A program made the translations under genes and the position numbers. Below are positions 1 to 8,619 of a DNA stretch of 64,000 bases, in pieces. This DNA comes from JBBECE01 sp964574935 (GTDB taxonomy: Bacteria > Pseudomonadota > Alphaproteobacteria > Rhizobiales > Devosiaceae): positions 34,826-98,825 of the forward strand of contig CAZNOZ010000003.1 of assembly GCA_964574935.1 (NCBI GenBank), read 5' to 3'. The notes under the pieces were generated by a model. The model saw nothing but the letters and a program-made list of their open reading frames with translations. It was not told where the DNA came from and searched no databases. How positions within the stretch are numbered: position 1 is the stretch's first letter; every line of letters starts with the position of its first letter.

Positions 1-29
1 GCCTGTCCACCGGCCGCGGGAGGATCGAG

Positions 30-1220
30 GTGCAAGGCGCCGAGCCCGGATATCTCTTGATCGCGGACATCACCGGCTACACCGAGTTCATGACGGAGTC
101 CGAGCTCGACCACGCGCGCGGCATCCTCGAAGAGCTGTTCGCGGCCTTGCTCGATGCGCTGCAGTCGCCTTTCGTGCTCTCGAACGTGCAGGGCGACGCG
201 ATCCTCACGCATGCCAGAAGCGACAAAGTGGCCGACGGCCAAAACGTCATCAGCACGGTCGAAGCGCTGTATTTCGGGTTCGCGCACGAACTCGAGCACA
301 TGATCAACAACACCACATGCCAGTGCGCGGCGTGCCGCAACATGTCCAGGCTCGACCTGAAGCTGTTCGTGCATTTCGGGGACTATGCGGAGCAGTCGAT
401 CGCCGGCCGCACCGAGCTGGGCGGACCCGAGGTCATTGTCGTGCACCGCTTAATGAAGAACACCATCCGTGAGGCCACGGGCGTGCGCGCCTATGCCGCC
501 TTCACCGAGGCGGCGGTGGCGGCGATTTCGGTGCCGGAGTTCTTTGCGGACCGACCGCACCACACCGAGCTGATCGAGCAACTGGGCGACTGCGAGCTGA
601 CGATCATCGACATGCAGCCCCTGTGGCAGGACAGGCGCGGGCGGGAAACGGTCGTCGTGCCGGAAGACGACATATGGGTCGAGGACGTTGTCGGCGAAAT
701 CGCCGTTCCGCCCGACCGGGCCTGGCACCTGATCACCGATCCTCAGCGGCGCTCGGAATGGATGCACGGCATCGAGGCGATGACCCGCACCAATACCGAC
801 CGCGGCAGGATGGCGGCGGGCGCCATCGAACATTGCGCACACGGCGGTGGCCGGGTGTCGGTTTTCACGATCGTGGACGTGCGGCCCTATGATCACTTCA
901 CGTTCGATGTGGCGGTGCCTTTCAGCGGCTCGCTGCGGCAGACCTTCTTCCTGACCGCGACGGAAAAAGGGACGCGGATCACCGTGCGCACCGGCACGCC
1001 CAGAACCGACAACGCACTGACCCGCCCGCTGCTGAAGGTGTTGGCGGCGGGAATGGCGAAAACCGTCTGGTCCACCTGGGTGAAAAGCCTCGAGACGCTT
1101 GCCGAAATCGCCCAAAACGAACCGCCAGGCGCACCCGGCACGCACCCGCATCCCGCGCACGTGCCCGAGGCGATCAGATCGGCGGTGGCGGCGCATCTGC
1201 CCGCGCCGGGGAGCGCCTAG
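30..1220 (+). CDS. DUF2652 / SRPBCC two-domain protein
   Basis: A 396-residue protein with two parts. Residues 1-200 resemble the catalytic fold of class III nucleotide cyclases (LLIADITGYTEFM near the N-terminus, NVQGDAILTH near residue 53), which is what DUF2652 proteins look like. I see no convincing transition-state Asn/Arg pair, so cyclase activity is doubtful. Residues 210-360 look like an SRPBCC (START-like) ligand-binding domain of the polyketide cyclase/dehydrase type. A cysteine cluster (CQCAAC, about residue 97) sits in the first part. The start is a GTG six bases after GGGAGGA, so the gene appears complete at the left edge. Role unknown; binding of a hydrophobic ligand or nucleotide is inference from the folds. 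Confidence 0.75.
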   Translation: MQGAEPGYLLIADITGYTEFMTESELDHARGILEELFAALLDALQSPFVLSNVQGDAILTHARSDKVADGQNVISTVEALYFGFAHELEHMINNTTCQCAACRNMSRLDLKLFVHFGDYAEQSIAGRTELGGPEVIVVHRLMKNTIREATGVRAYAAFTEAAVAAISVPEFFADRPHHTELIEQLGDCELTIIDMQPLWQDRRGRETVVVPEDDIWVEDVVGEIAVPPDRAWHLITDPQRRSEWMHGIEAMTRTNTDRGRMAAGAIEHCAHGGGRVSVFTIVDVRPYDHFTFDVAVPFSGSLRQTFFLTATEKGTRITVRTGTPRTDNALTRPLLKVLAAGMAKTVWSTWVKSLETLAEIAQNEPPGAPGTHPHPAHVPEAIRSAVAAHLPAPGSA

Positions 1221-1380
1221 AAGCGGTCGCGCAAAGCTCGGACGGGCTCTAGGAGGTGATGATCCCGCCTTCTTCGAGACCGGCCTGGGGACGTCCCGCC
1301 CGGCAATGCAGGAAAGCGACAAGGCAGCGGCGGCCGTTCGGACGAAGGTTTCGCAAAAGCGTCGGGCCCGGCCCGACACG

Positions 1381-1734
1381 CTAGTCCCTGCCGGCGCAGC
1401 CGACGCATTTCTCGTAGGACGGATCAACGTCGAGGCGGGCCGGCGCGATCGGCTCGCCGCAGTCGGCGCAATACCCGTAGTCGCCCTCGTCCATGCGCGC
1501 CAAGGCGCGCTGCAGGCGGACCATGTGGGCCTTGCGACGGCGATCGGCGGCCTGGGCGATCTCCTGCTTCTGCATCGCGTCCATGCGGGTCAGGCGGCCG
1601 ACCGACTGCTGGTCGAGTTCGACCGGCGCGCGATTTGCCTGGGTGGCCCGGCTGAGCGCCTCGAGTTCGGCCAGTTCACGTTCGACGCGGGGACGCAAGC
1701 GGGCGGCGATGGCTTCCGGGGATCGCGTGGCCAA
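1381..1734 (-). CDS. TraR/DksA family zinc-finger protein
   Basis: A 117-residue protein with a helical, charged N-terminus and a C-terminal four-cysteine zinc finger (C89, C92, C110, C113: CADC and CVGC), as in DksA/TraR proteins that enter the RNA polymerase secondary channel. It is shorter than E. coli DksA (151 aa), so it is a short DksA-like paralogue rather than DksA proper. The tip region has acidic residues (MDEGDYGYC) of the type used by this family to affect initiation. It lies 7 bp downstream of the aminotransferase gene on the same strand and may be co-transcribed. Regulation of transcription is known for the family; its targets here are unknown. Confidence 0.8.
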   Translation of the reverse strand: MATRSPEAIAARLRPRVERELAELEALSRATQANRAPVELDQQSVGRLTRMDAMQKQEIAQAADRRRKAHMVRLQRALARMDEGDYGYCADCGEPIAPARLDVDPSYEKCVGCAGRD

Positions 1735-1741
1735 GGCGCCC

Positions 1742-2959
1742 CTATTGCCGGCCCGTCAGGGGCACGACGTTGGACTTGCCGTCATTGGCGCCGAGGAACT
1801 TCTTGAGGTTGCGGGCCGCCTGGCGGATGCGTTGCTCGTTTTCGACAAGCGCCATGCGCACATAGTTGTCGCCATATTCGCCGAAGCCGACCCCGGGAGC
1901 GACGGCGATCGCCGCCTCGGAAATCAGGAGCTTGGCGAACTCCAGCGAACCGAGTTCGGCGAACCGCTCGGGGATCGGCACCCAGGCGAACATCGTCGCC
2001 GGCGGCGGTGGGATTTCCCAGCCGGCGCGGCCGAAGCTCTCGACGAGGACGTCGCGGCGCGCCTTGTAGGTCCGCCGGACCTCTTCGACGCAGTCGTCCG
2101 GCCCGTTCAGGGCGGCGGCGGCGGCCACCTGGATGGGGGTGAAGGCGCCATAGTCGAGATAGGATTTGACCCGCGCCAGGGCCGAGATCAGCCGCTCGTT
2201 GCCGACCGCGAAGCCCATCCGCCAGCCCGGCATCGAGAAGGTCTTGGACATCGAGGTGAACTCGACCGCGATCTCCATGGCCTCGGGAATCTCGAGGATC
2301 GAGGGCGGCGGCGTGCCCTCGAAATAGATCTCGGAATAGGCGAGATCGGAGAGGATGAAGATGCCGTGGGCGTGACAGTAGCGCACGACCTCGCGGTAGA
2401 AGTCGCGGTCGGCCACGTAGGCGGTGGGGTTGGACGGGTAGTTGAGAATGAGCGCGATCGGCTTGGGGATCGAGTGCCTGACGGCGCGGTCGAGGGCGAC
2501 CATGAACTCCTCGCCCGGGGCGGCCGGCATCGAGCGGACGACGGCGCCGGAAATGATGAAGCCGAAGGCGTGGATGGGATAGGTCGGGTTGGGCACCAGC
2601 ACGACGTCGCCGGGGGCGGAGATCGCCTGCGCCATGTTGGCGAAGCCCTCCTTGGAGCCGAGCGTCGCGACGACCTGGGTATCGGGATCGAGCCGGACGC
2701 CGAAGCGGCGGCCATAGTAGGAGGCCTGGGCCTTCCTCAGCCCCTTGATGCCCTTGGAGGCGGAATAGCGGTGGGTGCGCGGATCGTTGACCGTCTCCTT
2801 GAGCTTGTCGACGATGTGCTGGGGGGTGGGCAGGTCGGGATTGCCCATCCCCAGGTCGATGATGTCGACGCCCTCGGCGCGCGCCTTCGCCTTGATGGGA
2901 TTGATGTGTTCGAAGACGTACGGCGGCAGCCGGCGGATGCGGTGGAACTCGTGATGCAC
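1742..2959 (-). CDS. PLP-dependent aminotransferase (AlaC / LL-DAP aminotransferase-like)
   Basis: A 405-residue class I/II (fold type I) aminotransferase. Visible motifs are LGMGNPDLPTP near the N-terminus, NPTYPIH, LNYPSNPTA (substrate/PLP Asn), LSDLAYSE (Asp binding the PLP nitrogen) and SKTFSMPGWR with the PLP lysine at about K239. This set is typical of the AlaC/AlaA alanine-glutamate transaminase group, often labelled LL-diaminopimelate aminotransferase; family resemblance cannot separate the substrates. The start chosen is a GTG preceded by GGGAGGGG at 5-base spacing, giving the usual family length; the frame remains open 24 codons further upstream without a better signal. Cytosolic amino-acid metabolism. 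Confidence 0.85.
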   Translation of the reverse strand: MHHEFHRIRRLPPYVFEHINPIKAKARAEGVDIIDLGMGNPDLPTPQHIVDKLKETVNDPRTHRYSASKGIKGLRKAQASYYGRRFGVRLDPDTQVVATLGSKEGFANMAQAISAPGDVVLVPNPTYPIHAFGFIISGAVVRSMPAAPGEEFMVALDRAVRHSIPKPIALILNYPSNPTAYVADRDFYREVVRYCHAHGIFILSDLAYSEIYFEGTPPPSILEIPEAMEIAVEFTSMSKTFSMPGWRMGFAVGNERLISALARVKSYLDYGAFTPIQVAAAAALNGPDDCVEEVRRTYKARRDVLVESFGRAGWEIPPPPATMFAWVPIPERFAELGSLEFAKLLISEAAIAVAPGVGFGEYGDNYVRMALVENEQRIRQAARNLKKFLGANDGKSNVVPLTGRQ

Positions 2960-3063
2960 ATTCCCCTCCCAAAATGGGGGGTCGGACCTTCGTGAAATCG
3001 CGTGGTTGTTTATAGACCATGATGGCGGCACGATGGTGACAAATCACTTAAGGGACGGGGCGG

Positions 3064-3963
3064 ATGCGCGGGCGCTTGGGAGGATGGATGGCGGTGCTGC
3101 CGGCCGTCGCGGTGACGGCGGGGACCGCCCTGGGCCAGCCGGCGCCGACGCCGCTGACGCTCAACGAAACCGTCGAATGGAACGGTCCGGAGGCCGAGGG
3201 GCGGGTGTTCGCCTATGACGGCACGTCGATCACCGTCGCGCTGGGCTGGGCGGAGGGGAACGAGTGGGTCGAAACGGTCTCCTACGCGATCGCGCGCGCC
3301 GGTGCCGCGCCGTTGACGGTCGAGGTCCCGGCCGGCTTCATGGGCAACGGGCAGATCGGGGTCTACGAGATCGGCAACGCGGCCGGGCCGGTGCTGGTGG
3401 TGGGCGCCTACACGGGCGGGGCGCATTGTTGCGAGCAGCTCTACCTCATCGATCTCGGCACGAAAGACGCCGAGCCGGTTGACGGCGGCATGTATGACGG
3501 GGGCACGGTGGCGCCGGTCGATGCCGACGGGGACGGGCTCCTTGAATTCGTGGTGCCCGACCCGCGCTTTCATTACGCCTTCGACTGCTATGCCTGCGGG
3601 GGGCCGCCGGCGGCCGTGTTCACGCTCCGGGACGGCGCGTTCACCGAGATCTCCGCCGAGCCGCGCTTCCGGTTCCTGTTCGTGGAGGATTTCAACCGCT
3701 ATTCTCAAAGCTGCGGGACCGGCGAGGAATGGACCGCCGGGGTGTGCGCCGGACTATTGGGCGCGGCGGCGCGGCTGGGCATCTATGAGGGCACGCTGGC
3801 GATCCTGAAACCGGGCCTGGGCAAGGGCGGCAAGCTGGTCTCGGGCTGGGAGGATTTCAGTATCTGCGCCAATGACGAGTGCACCGAAACGCAGGATTTC
3901 ACCGACTTCGTCGAGGCGGTGGACTACGCGTTGCGCCGGTGGGGCTATCTGCCCGCAGACTAG
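3064..3963 (+). CDS. Secreted cysteine-rich hypothetical protein
   Basis: A 299-residue protein I do not recognise. An N-terminal hydrophobic stretch ending near LGQPAP (residues 1-24) looks like a Sec signal peptide, so the product is probably periplasmic. The mature part has an Asp-rich segment (VDADGDGLLEF) like a calcium-binding FG-GAP/EF-hand-like loop, and several closely spaced cysteine pairs (AHCCE, FDCYAC, ICANDEC), which would suit disulfides in the periplasm. It stands alone between convergent and divergent neighbours. A beta-propeller-like or calcium-stabilised fold is inference only. Confidence 0.6.
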   Translation: MRGRLGGWMAVLPAVAVTAGTALGQPAPTPLTLNETVEWNGPEAEGRVFAYDGTSITVALGWAEGNEWVETVSYAIARAGAAPLTVEVPAGFMGNGQIGVYEIGNAAGPVLVVGAYTGGAHCCEQLYLIDLGTKDAEPVDGGMYDGGTVAPVDADGDGLLEFVVPDPRFHYAFDCYACGGPPAAVFTLRDGAFTEISAEPRFRFLFVEDFNRYSQSCGTGEEWTAGVCAGLLGAAARLGIYEGTLAILKPGLGKGGKLVSGWEDFSICANDECTETQDFTDFVEAVDYALRRWGYLPAD

Positions 3964-4007
3964 GCCAGCGCACGGCACCTCGGTTCGCGGGGTGGGGTGC
4001 GCGCCGC

Positions 4008-4922
4008 TCAGCGGGCGAAGGCGTTGAACGGATTGAGCCTGGTGAGCCGGTCGATGGTGGCCTCGTCGATGCCCGCCGCGCGCATCTTGGGAAGGAAGGT
4101 CTCGGCGAGATAGGTGTAGGGCTGTTGGGTGCCGCCGCCGGGCTGGGCGGGATCGTACCAGCCGGTGTCGTGGGAGAGCAGCAGCCGGTCGCCGAAACCC
4201 GCGTCGAGCACCCGCGAGATCATGGCGATCAGTTCGTCGTCGTCGTCGCGTCCGATGCTGTCATATTCGATCCAGGCGCCGCGCCGGGCGACCGCGAGAT
4301 GCTGCTCGAAATCGGGCTCGAGCTGGGTGTGGATCGAGATGAAGCGGGCCGGGTCGCAGCCCTCGTGCTCGATGACGTCGAGCTGATCCATTACGACGCG
4401 GGCGCGGATTGTGTGGCTGCCGATCGTCGCGTTGTGACCCCTGGCGGCCCGGGCGGCGGCGCCCAGGATGGTCCGCTCGAGCTCGGTCATGCCGTCGTCG
4501 CCGGCGCTGAGCTTGATCCAGCCGGCGATCACGCCGCTCTTCTCGATGCCGCCGGCCAGCTCGTCGCTCATCCACTCGCTCAGGGCAGCGGGGGTGGCAT
4601 CCCGCACCCAGGCCGGGATCCAGGGCTCGCGATAAATCCCGGTGGGCACGACGATGGGAAATCCGGTGGCCTCGGAGACGGCCATGTCAATATCGGCGCG
4701 ACGGCCGACCCCGGTTGTCGAACACTCGACCAGGGCGCCGAAACCGGCGGCCTTGAGCTCCTCGATGCGGGGGGACATGACGCGCACGACCTCTTCCGGG
4801 GAGGCCTCGGCGTAGCCGGGCTGATCGGGTGTCCTGAGATCGACGAAGACATGCTCGTGGGGCAACATCGGCCCGATCTCGTCGAGCGATTTGGGGCCGA
4901 GGGTGGTGATGAGATGGGCCAT
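4008..4922 (-). CDS. Phosphotriesterase-family metallohydrolase
   Basis: A 304-residue protein of the amidohydrolase superfamily, phosphotriesterase (PTE) branch. The full metal-ligand set is visible: HEH (H22, H24), a lysine in IKLSAG that is normally carboxylated (K137), H170, H198, and D252 in SHDTGWYDP. The family includes phosphotriesterases, lactonases and phosphotriesterase homology proteins; the sequence does not decide the substrate. The start is an ATG at the consensus N-terminus (MAHLITTLG). It lies 64 bp downstream of argC on the same strand. Cytosolic; catalytic activity looks intact. Confidence 0.8.
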   Translation of the reverse strand: MAHLITTLGPKSLDEIGPMLPHEHVFVDLRTPDQPGYAEASPEEVVRVMSPRIEELKAAGFGALVECSTTGVGRRADIDMAVSEATGFPIVVPTGIYREPWIPAWVRDATPAALSEWMSDELAGGIEKSGVIAGWIKLSAGDDGMTELERTILGAAARAARGHNATIGSHTIRARVVMDQLDVIEHEGCDPARFISIHTQLEPDFEQHLAVARRGAWIEYDSIGRDDDDELIAMISRVLDAGFGDRLLLSHDTGWYDPAQPGGGTQQPYTYLAETFLPKMRAAGIDEATIDRLTRLNPFNAFAR

Positions 4923-4986
4923 GGGTTGGTCTCCCGCCGCCGCGACGCGACCGGCAGCCGCGACCTCGCGGTGGCTTGGCAGGCGG

Positions 4987-6036
4987 CTAGGGGAACAGCG
5001 GCAGTTGCTCGAGAGCGGTGGTCTCCGCGAAGCCGAAGGCGACGTTGAAATTCTGGATCGCCTGCCCGGCGCTGCCCTTGACCAGATTGTCGATCACCGC
5101 GACCAGGATGGCGCGGCCCGGAATGCGGTCGTCGAAAACGCTGATGACGCAATGGTTGGAGCCGCGCACCTGGGCGGTCGAGGGCATATGGCCCGCCGGC
5201 GCCACGTGCACGAACGGCTCGTCGCGATAGGCCTGTTCGAGGACGGCGCGCAACGCGCCCGCATCCTCGGCGTCCCCGAGCCGGACATGGGCGGTGATCA
5301 TCTCCCCGCGGCTCATCGGCGTCAGATGCGGGGTGAAGTTGACCAGGAGGCCCTTGCCGGCGGCGCCGGCGAGCTCCTGCTCGATCTCGGGGGCGTGGCG
5401 GTGCTTGCCGACCGCGTACACCGAGACCGCCTCGCCGGCCTCGGAGAAAAGCGATTCCTGCTTCGGCGAGCGCCCGGAGCCGGAAATGCCGGTCTTGGCG
5501 TCGATGATGATGTCCTCGGTCGAAATGGCGCCGGCGATGAGCGGCAACAGCGCCAGGAGCACCGCGGTGGGGTAGCAGCCCGGGCAGGCGACGATGCGGG
5601 CGTCGCGAATGGCCTCCCGGTTGTGCTCGGTCAGCCCGTAGACGGCCTCGGTCTGCAACCCCGGCGCGACGTGGGGCACGCCGTAGGTGGCCGCATAGAG
5701 TTCCGGGTCGCGGAGGCGGAAATCCGCCCCCATGTCGATCACCCGCACCTGCGGATTGTTTTCCACAATGTCGGCCACCAGGGGTTGGCTGGTGGCGTGG
5801 GGCAAACCGCAAAACACCACGTCCAGCCCGGTGCCGTCGACCTTGTCGGCGGTGACGAGATCGGGCAGGCCGGTGCCGTCCAGATGCGGATAGATTGCCG
5901 CAAGTGGCTGGCCGGCATAGGTATTTGCGCTCAGCGCCACGAACTCGATGGACGGGTGTTTGAGCCCGAGACGCAACAGATCGGCTCCCGTATAGCCGGA
6001 GGCGCCCAGCAGAGCGGCCTTGAGCTTCGCGGCCAT
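4987..6036 (-). CDS. argC: N-acetyl-gamma-glutamyl-phosphate reductase
   Basis: A 349-residue ArgC, third step of arginine biosynthesis: NADPH-dependent reduction of N-acetylglutamyl phosphate to the semialdehyde. The N-terminus carries the NADP-binding loop GASGYTGADL (residues 11-20) and the catalytic cysteine lies in CPGCYPT (C154). Length and motifs fit the type 1 ArgC family. In many Hyphomicrobiales argC follows rpsI and rplM; here a glycosyltransferase gene on the other strand separates argC from rplM-rpsI. Confidence 0.93.
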   Translation of the reverse strand: MAAKLKAALLGASGYTGADLLRLGLKHPSIEFVALSANTYAGQPLAAIYPHLDGTGLPDLVTADKVDGTGLDVVFCGLPHATSQPLVADIVENNPQVRVIDMGADFRLRDPELYAATYGVPHVAPGLQTEAVYGLTEHNREAIRDARIVACPGCYPTAVLLALLPLIAGAISTEDIIIDAKTGISGSGRSPKQESLFSEAGEAVSVYAVGKHRHAPEIEQELAGAAGKGLLVNFTPHLTPMSRGEMITAHVRLGDAEDAGALRAVLEQAYRDEPFVHVAPAGHMPSTAQVRGSNHCVISVFDDRIPGRAILVAVIDNLVKGSAGQAIQNFNVAFGFAETTALEQLPLFP

Positions 6037-6176
6037 CGTTCTTGCCCTTGAAATCCGGTTGTGCGATGAAATTCTGACGGGAGGAGCCGTTCTACAGACC
6101 CGAATCTGCGATGTAAACGGTCCGTGGGAGCGGCGGCAATGCTCCTTTGTGCGGCGTCTGACAGGGTGCAGGTTTG

Positions 6177-7493
6177 ATGTCCAAACGCATTGCGATGGCC
6201 TCGATAGGCACGCAAGGTGACGTCCAGCCCTATATCGCGCTTGCGGTCGCCCTTCAGGAGAAGGGCTACGACGTCGTGCTCGGCGCGCCCGACGACTTTC
6301 AGGAGATGGCGCGCAGCTACAACATCGAGTTCCACTCGCTTGGCGCGAGCATCCAGGAATTCCTGACCCAGACCCGGTTCGAGAACGCGATGAGCCAGAA
6401 CATGCTGGTCAACGCGCCGGCACTGCTGCGCGACGGCCAGCGCATCGTCGACGTGGCGGCCCGGGGGTCCTGGGAGATGGCGCAAGGCGCCGACGCGATC
6501 GTTCTGAACATGAACACCAGCTTCGGCATCGATATCGCCGAGGCGCTCCGGATCCCGGCCATCATGGCGGCGCTGCAGCCGCTCAATTCAACCTCGGAAT
6601 TCCCCTTCTGCGCCTACTACGGCCCCTCCTTCGGCAAGGCCTTCAACAAGCTGAGCTACACCGCGATGGGGGTCAGCCAGATCTACTACAATTTGCCCCG
6701 GAACCGGCTCAGGCGCGAGCTGATGGGGCTGAAGACCCGACGGATCGGGGGGCTGTTCCGCGACAATGACGGCAACAGGCTGCCGACGCTCTACGCCTAT
6801 TCCGAGCACGTCTCGCCGCGCCCCAGGGACTGGCCCCATACCTCACACGTCACCGGCTACTGGCAGCTCAGGGACAATACCGGCTGGGTGCCCTCGGAAC
6901 GCTTCCGCAACTTCCTGGCCGCGGGCGACAAGCCGATCTATGTCGGGTTCGGCTCGATGCCGTTCGGGGCGCCGCGCAATACCGAAATCCTCAAGCAGGC
7001 GGTGGCGCGCTGGGGCGGCCGGGTGGTGGTGGCGCGCGGCTGGGGCGGCATCGATTCGGACAATTTGCCGCCCAACATCTTCGCGATCCGGCGGGCCCCG
7101 CACGACAAGCTGTTCCCGTACGTCAAGGCGGTGGTCCATCACGGCGGCGCCGGCACCACGGCGGCGGGGCTCATCGCCGGGCGGCCGACCTTCATCGTGC
7201 CGCAGACCGTCGACCAGCCCTATTGGGGACGGCGCGTCTACGAACTGGGATGCGGGCCGAAACCGGTGCGGCATCGCAAGCTGACCACCGACAGCCTCGC
7301 CGAGGCGCTGCATCTTCTCGACAGCACGCGGGCATATGCGGCCAACGCCACGGCGCTGGCCGAAAAGCTCAACGCCGAGGACGGCACGGCCCGCGCCATT
7401 GAGGTGATCGAAGAGGTTCTGGCGGCGGCCCCGGTCCACCGGCCGCGGCCGAGGCGCCTGGGCGCACCACAGGCGGCGGCGCGGGAGGCCTGA
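6177..7493 (+). CDS. UGT-like glycosyltransferase (GT1 family)
   Basis: A 438-residue GT-B glycosyltransferase. The N-terminal domain begins with a typical acceptor-domain motif (MASIGTQGDVQPYIALA), and the C-terminal donor domain has the UGT signature around HHGGAGTT (H321-T327) followed by GRPTFIVPQTVDQPYW. This pattern is shared by sterol/macrolide UDP-glucosyltransferases and related enzymes. Acceptor unknown; a lipid or hopanoid is inference. The ATG was preferred over a TTG one codon upstream; CAGG lies four bases before it. It is convergent with rpsI and does not cluster with other sugar genes. Confidence 0.8.
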   Translation: MSKRIAMASIGTQGDVQPYIALAVALQEKGYDVVLGAPDDFQEMARSYNIEFHSLGASIQEFLTQTRFENAMSQNMLVNAPALLRDGQRIVDVAARGSWEMAQGADAIVLNMNTSFGIDIAEALRIPAIMAALQPLNSTSEFPFCAYYGPSFGKAFNKLSYTAMGVSQIYYNLPRNRLRRELMGLKTRRIGGLFRDNDGNRLPTLYAYSEHVSPRPRDWPHTSHVTGYWQLRDNTGWVPSERFRNFLAAGDKPIYVGFGSMPFGAPRNTEILKQAVARWGGRVVVARGWGGIDSDNLPPNIFAIRRAPHDKLFPYVKAVVHHGGAGTTAAGLIAGRPTFIVPQTVDQPYWGRRVYELGCGPKPVRHRKLTTDSLAEALHLLDSTRAYAANATALAEKLNAEDGTARAIEVIEEVLAAAPVHRPRPRRLGAPQAAAREA

Positions 7494-7508
7494 GGGCGGC
7501 GAACAGGC

Positions 7509-7527
7509 GCCGGCCCGCGTGGCCGGC
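7509..7527. terminator. GC hairpin between convergent genes
   Basis: A perfect 7-bp inverted repeat (GCCGGCC, 5-base loop, GGCCGGC) lies in the 43-bp gap between the convergent glycosyltransferase and rpsI genes. There is no T-run on either side, so it is at best a weak or Rho-assisted bidirectional terminator. Confidence 0.35.
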
Positions 7528-7536
7528 CGACCCCGA

Positions 7537-8022
7537 TCAGCGCTTGGAGAACTGGAAGGAGCGGCGGGCTTTGGCCTTGCCGTACTTCTTGCGCTCGACG
7601 ACGCGGGAGTCGCGGGTGAGGAACCCGCCCTTCTTCAGGACCGGACGCAGATCGGGTTCGTAGTGGGTGAGCGCCCGGGAGATGCCGTGCCGAACGGCGC
7701 CCGCCTGCCCCGAAAGCCCGCCGCCGGAAACGGTGGCCATGACGTCATACTGGCCGGCGCGATTGGCGGCGACGATGGGCTGCTGCAGGATCATCTGCAG
7801 GGTGGGACGGGCGAAATAGATTTCGAGTTCCTTGCCATTGACCACGATGCGGCCGCTGCCGGGCTTCAGCCACACACGGGCGACGGCGTCCTTGCGCTTG
7901 CCGGTGGCATAGGCGCGGCCCTCGGCGTCGAGCTTCTGGACATAGGTCGGCGGCGGCGGCTCGGCGGTCTCGACGACGTTGCCGAGTTCCTCCAGGGAGG
8001 TGACGGTTTCGGTTTCGGCCAT
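7537..8022 (-). CDS. rpsI: 30S ribosomal protein S9
   Basis: A 161-residue uS9. The core GKRKDAVARVW begins at residue 41 and the protein ends with the RSFQFSKR tail that reaches the ribosomal P site. The acidic 30-40 residue N-terminal extension is usual in alphaproteobacterial S9. The start is fixed by TGATG coupling with rplM: the rplM stop and this ATG share one base (8022). The frame stays open far upstream, but that is rplM read in another frame. Confidence 0.96.
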   Translation of the reverse strand: MAETETVTSLEELGNVVETAEPPPPTYVQKLDAEGRAYATGKRKDAVARVWLKPGSGRIVVNGKELEIYFARPTLQMILQQPIVAANRAGQYDVMATVSGGGLSGQAGAVRHGISRALTHYEPDLRPVLKKGGFLTRDSRVVERKKYGKAKARRSFQFSKR

Positions 8023-8486
8023 CAGTCGCTCCGCCGGTTTTTGGAATTGAGGGCCGCGATGTCGAGGGGCTCGGGCTGCTGGGCCTGGTGAGGATGGGTC
8101 GGCCCGGCATACACACGCAGGTTCGACAGCTGTTGGCGGCCCAGGGGACCGCGCGGCAACATCCGCTCGACGGCCTTTTCCAGCACCCGTTCGGGGTGCT
8201 TGCCCTCGAAAATCTGGCGCATCGTGCGGTCCTTGATGCCGCCGGGGTGGCCGGTGTGCCAATAGATGCGCTTGCCGTCGAGCTTGTTGCCCGTGTAGCG
8301 GACCTTGTCGGCGTTGACCACGATGACATTGTCGCCGCAATCGACATGCGGGGTGTAGCCGGGCTTGTGCTTGCCGCGCAGCCGCGTGGCGATGAGCGCG
8401 GCGAGCCGGCCGACGACGAGATCTTCGCCGTCGATCAGCACCCACTGTTTTTCGATTTCGTTCGGCTTGGCCGAGTAGGTCTTCAT
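8022..8486 (-). CDS. rplM: 50S ribosomal protein L13
   Basis: A 154-residue uL13 with the family start MKTYSAKPNEIEKQWVLIDG and conserved LRGKHKPGYTPHVDCGDNV region, of normal length. It forms the universal rplM-rpsI operon, with a one-base stop/start overlap downstream. About 118 bp upstream lies a perfect 16-bp palindrome (8604-8619) at the end of the heme A synthase gene. Confidence 0.97.
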   Translation of the reverse strand: MKTYSAKPNEIEKQWVLIDGEDLVVGRLAALIATRLRGKHKPGYTPHVDCGDNVIVVNADKVRYTGNKLDGKRIYWHTGHPGGIKDRTMRQIFEGKHPERVLEKAVERMLPRGPLGRQQLSNLRVYAGPTHPHQAQQPEPLDIAALNSKNRRSD

Positions 8487-8603
8487 GTTGGTCGGTGTGT
8501 CCGTCGCCGTGATTGTCCCGAGCGGGCCGGCGCGGTCCTATGCCAGGGGCTCGCCGCCGTCAAGCCGATAATGATTGCCGCCGGATTTCAAGGGGTTGGG
8601 TCA

Positions 8604-8619
8604 CGGTATCATGATACCG
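8604..8619. promoter_or_regulatory. Perfect 16-bp palindrome
   Basis: CGGTATCATGATACCG is a perfect palindrome. It covers the last codons and stop of ctaA and lies upstream of rplM. It could be a dimeric-regulator operator or chance; no known consensus is recognised. Confidence 0.3.

Noticed and set aside
1493..2995. 500-codon plus-strand frame opposite the aminotransferase
   Set aside because: Shadow of a gene with clear PLP motifs; composition (Asp/Gly/Arg) is typical of antisense frames.
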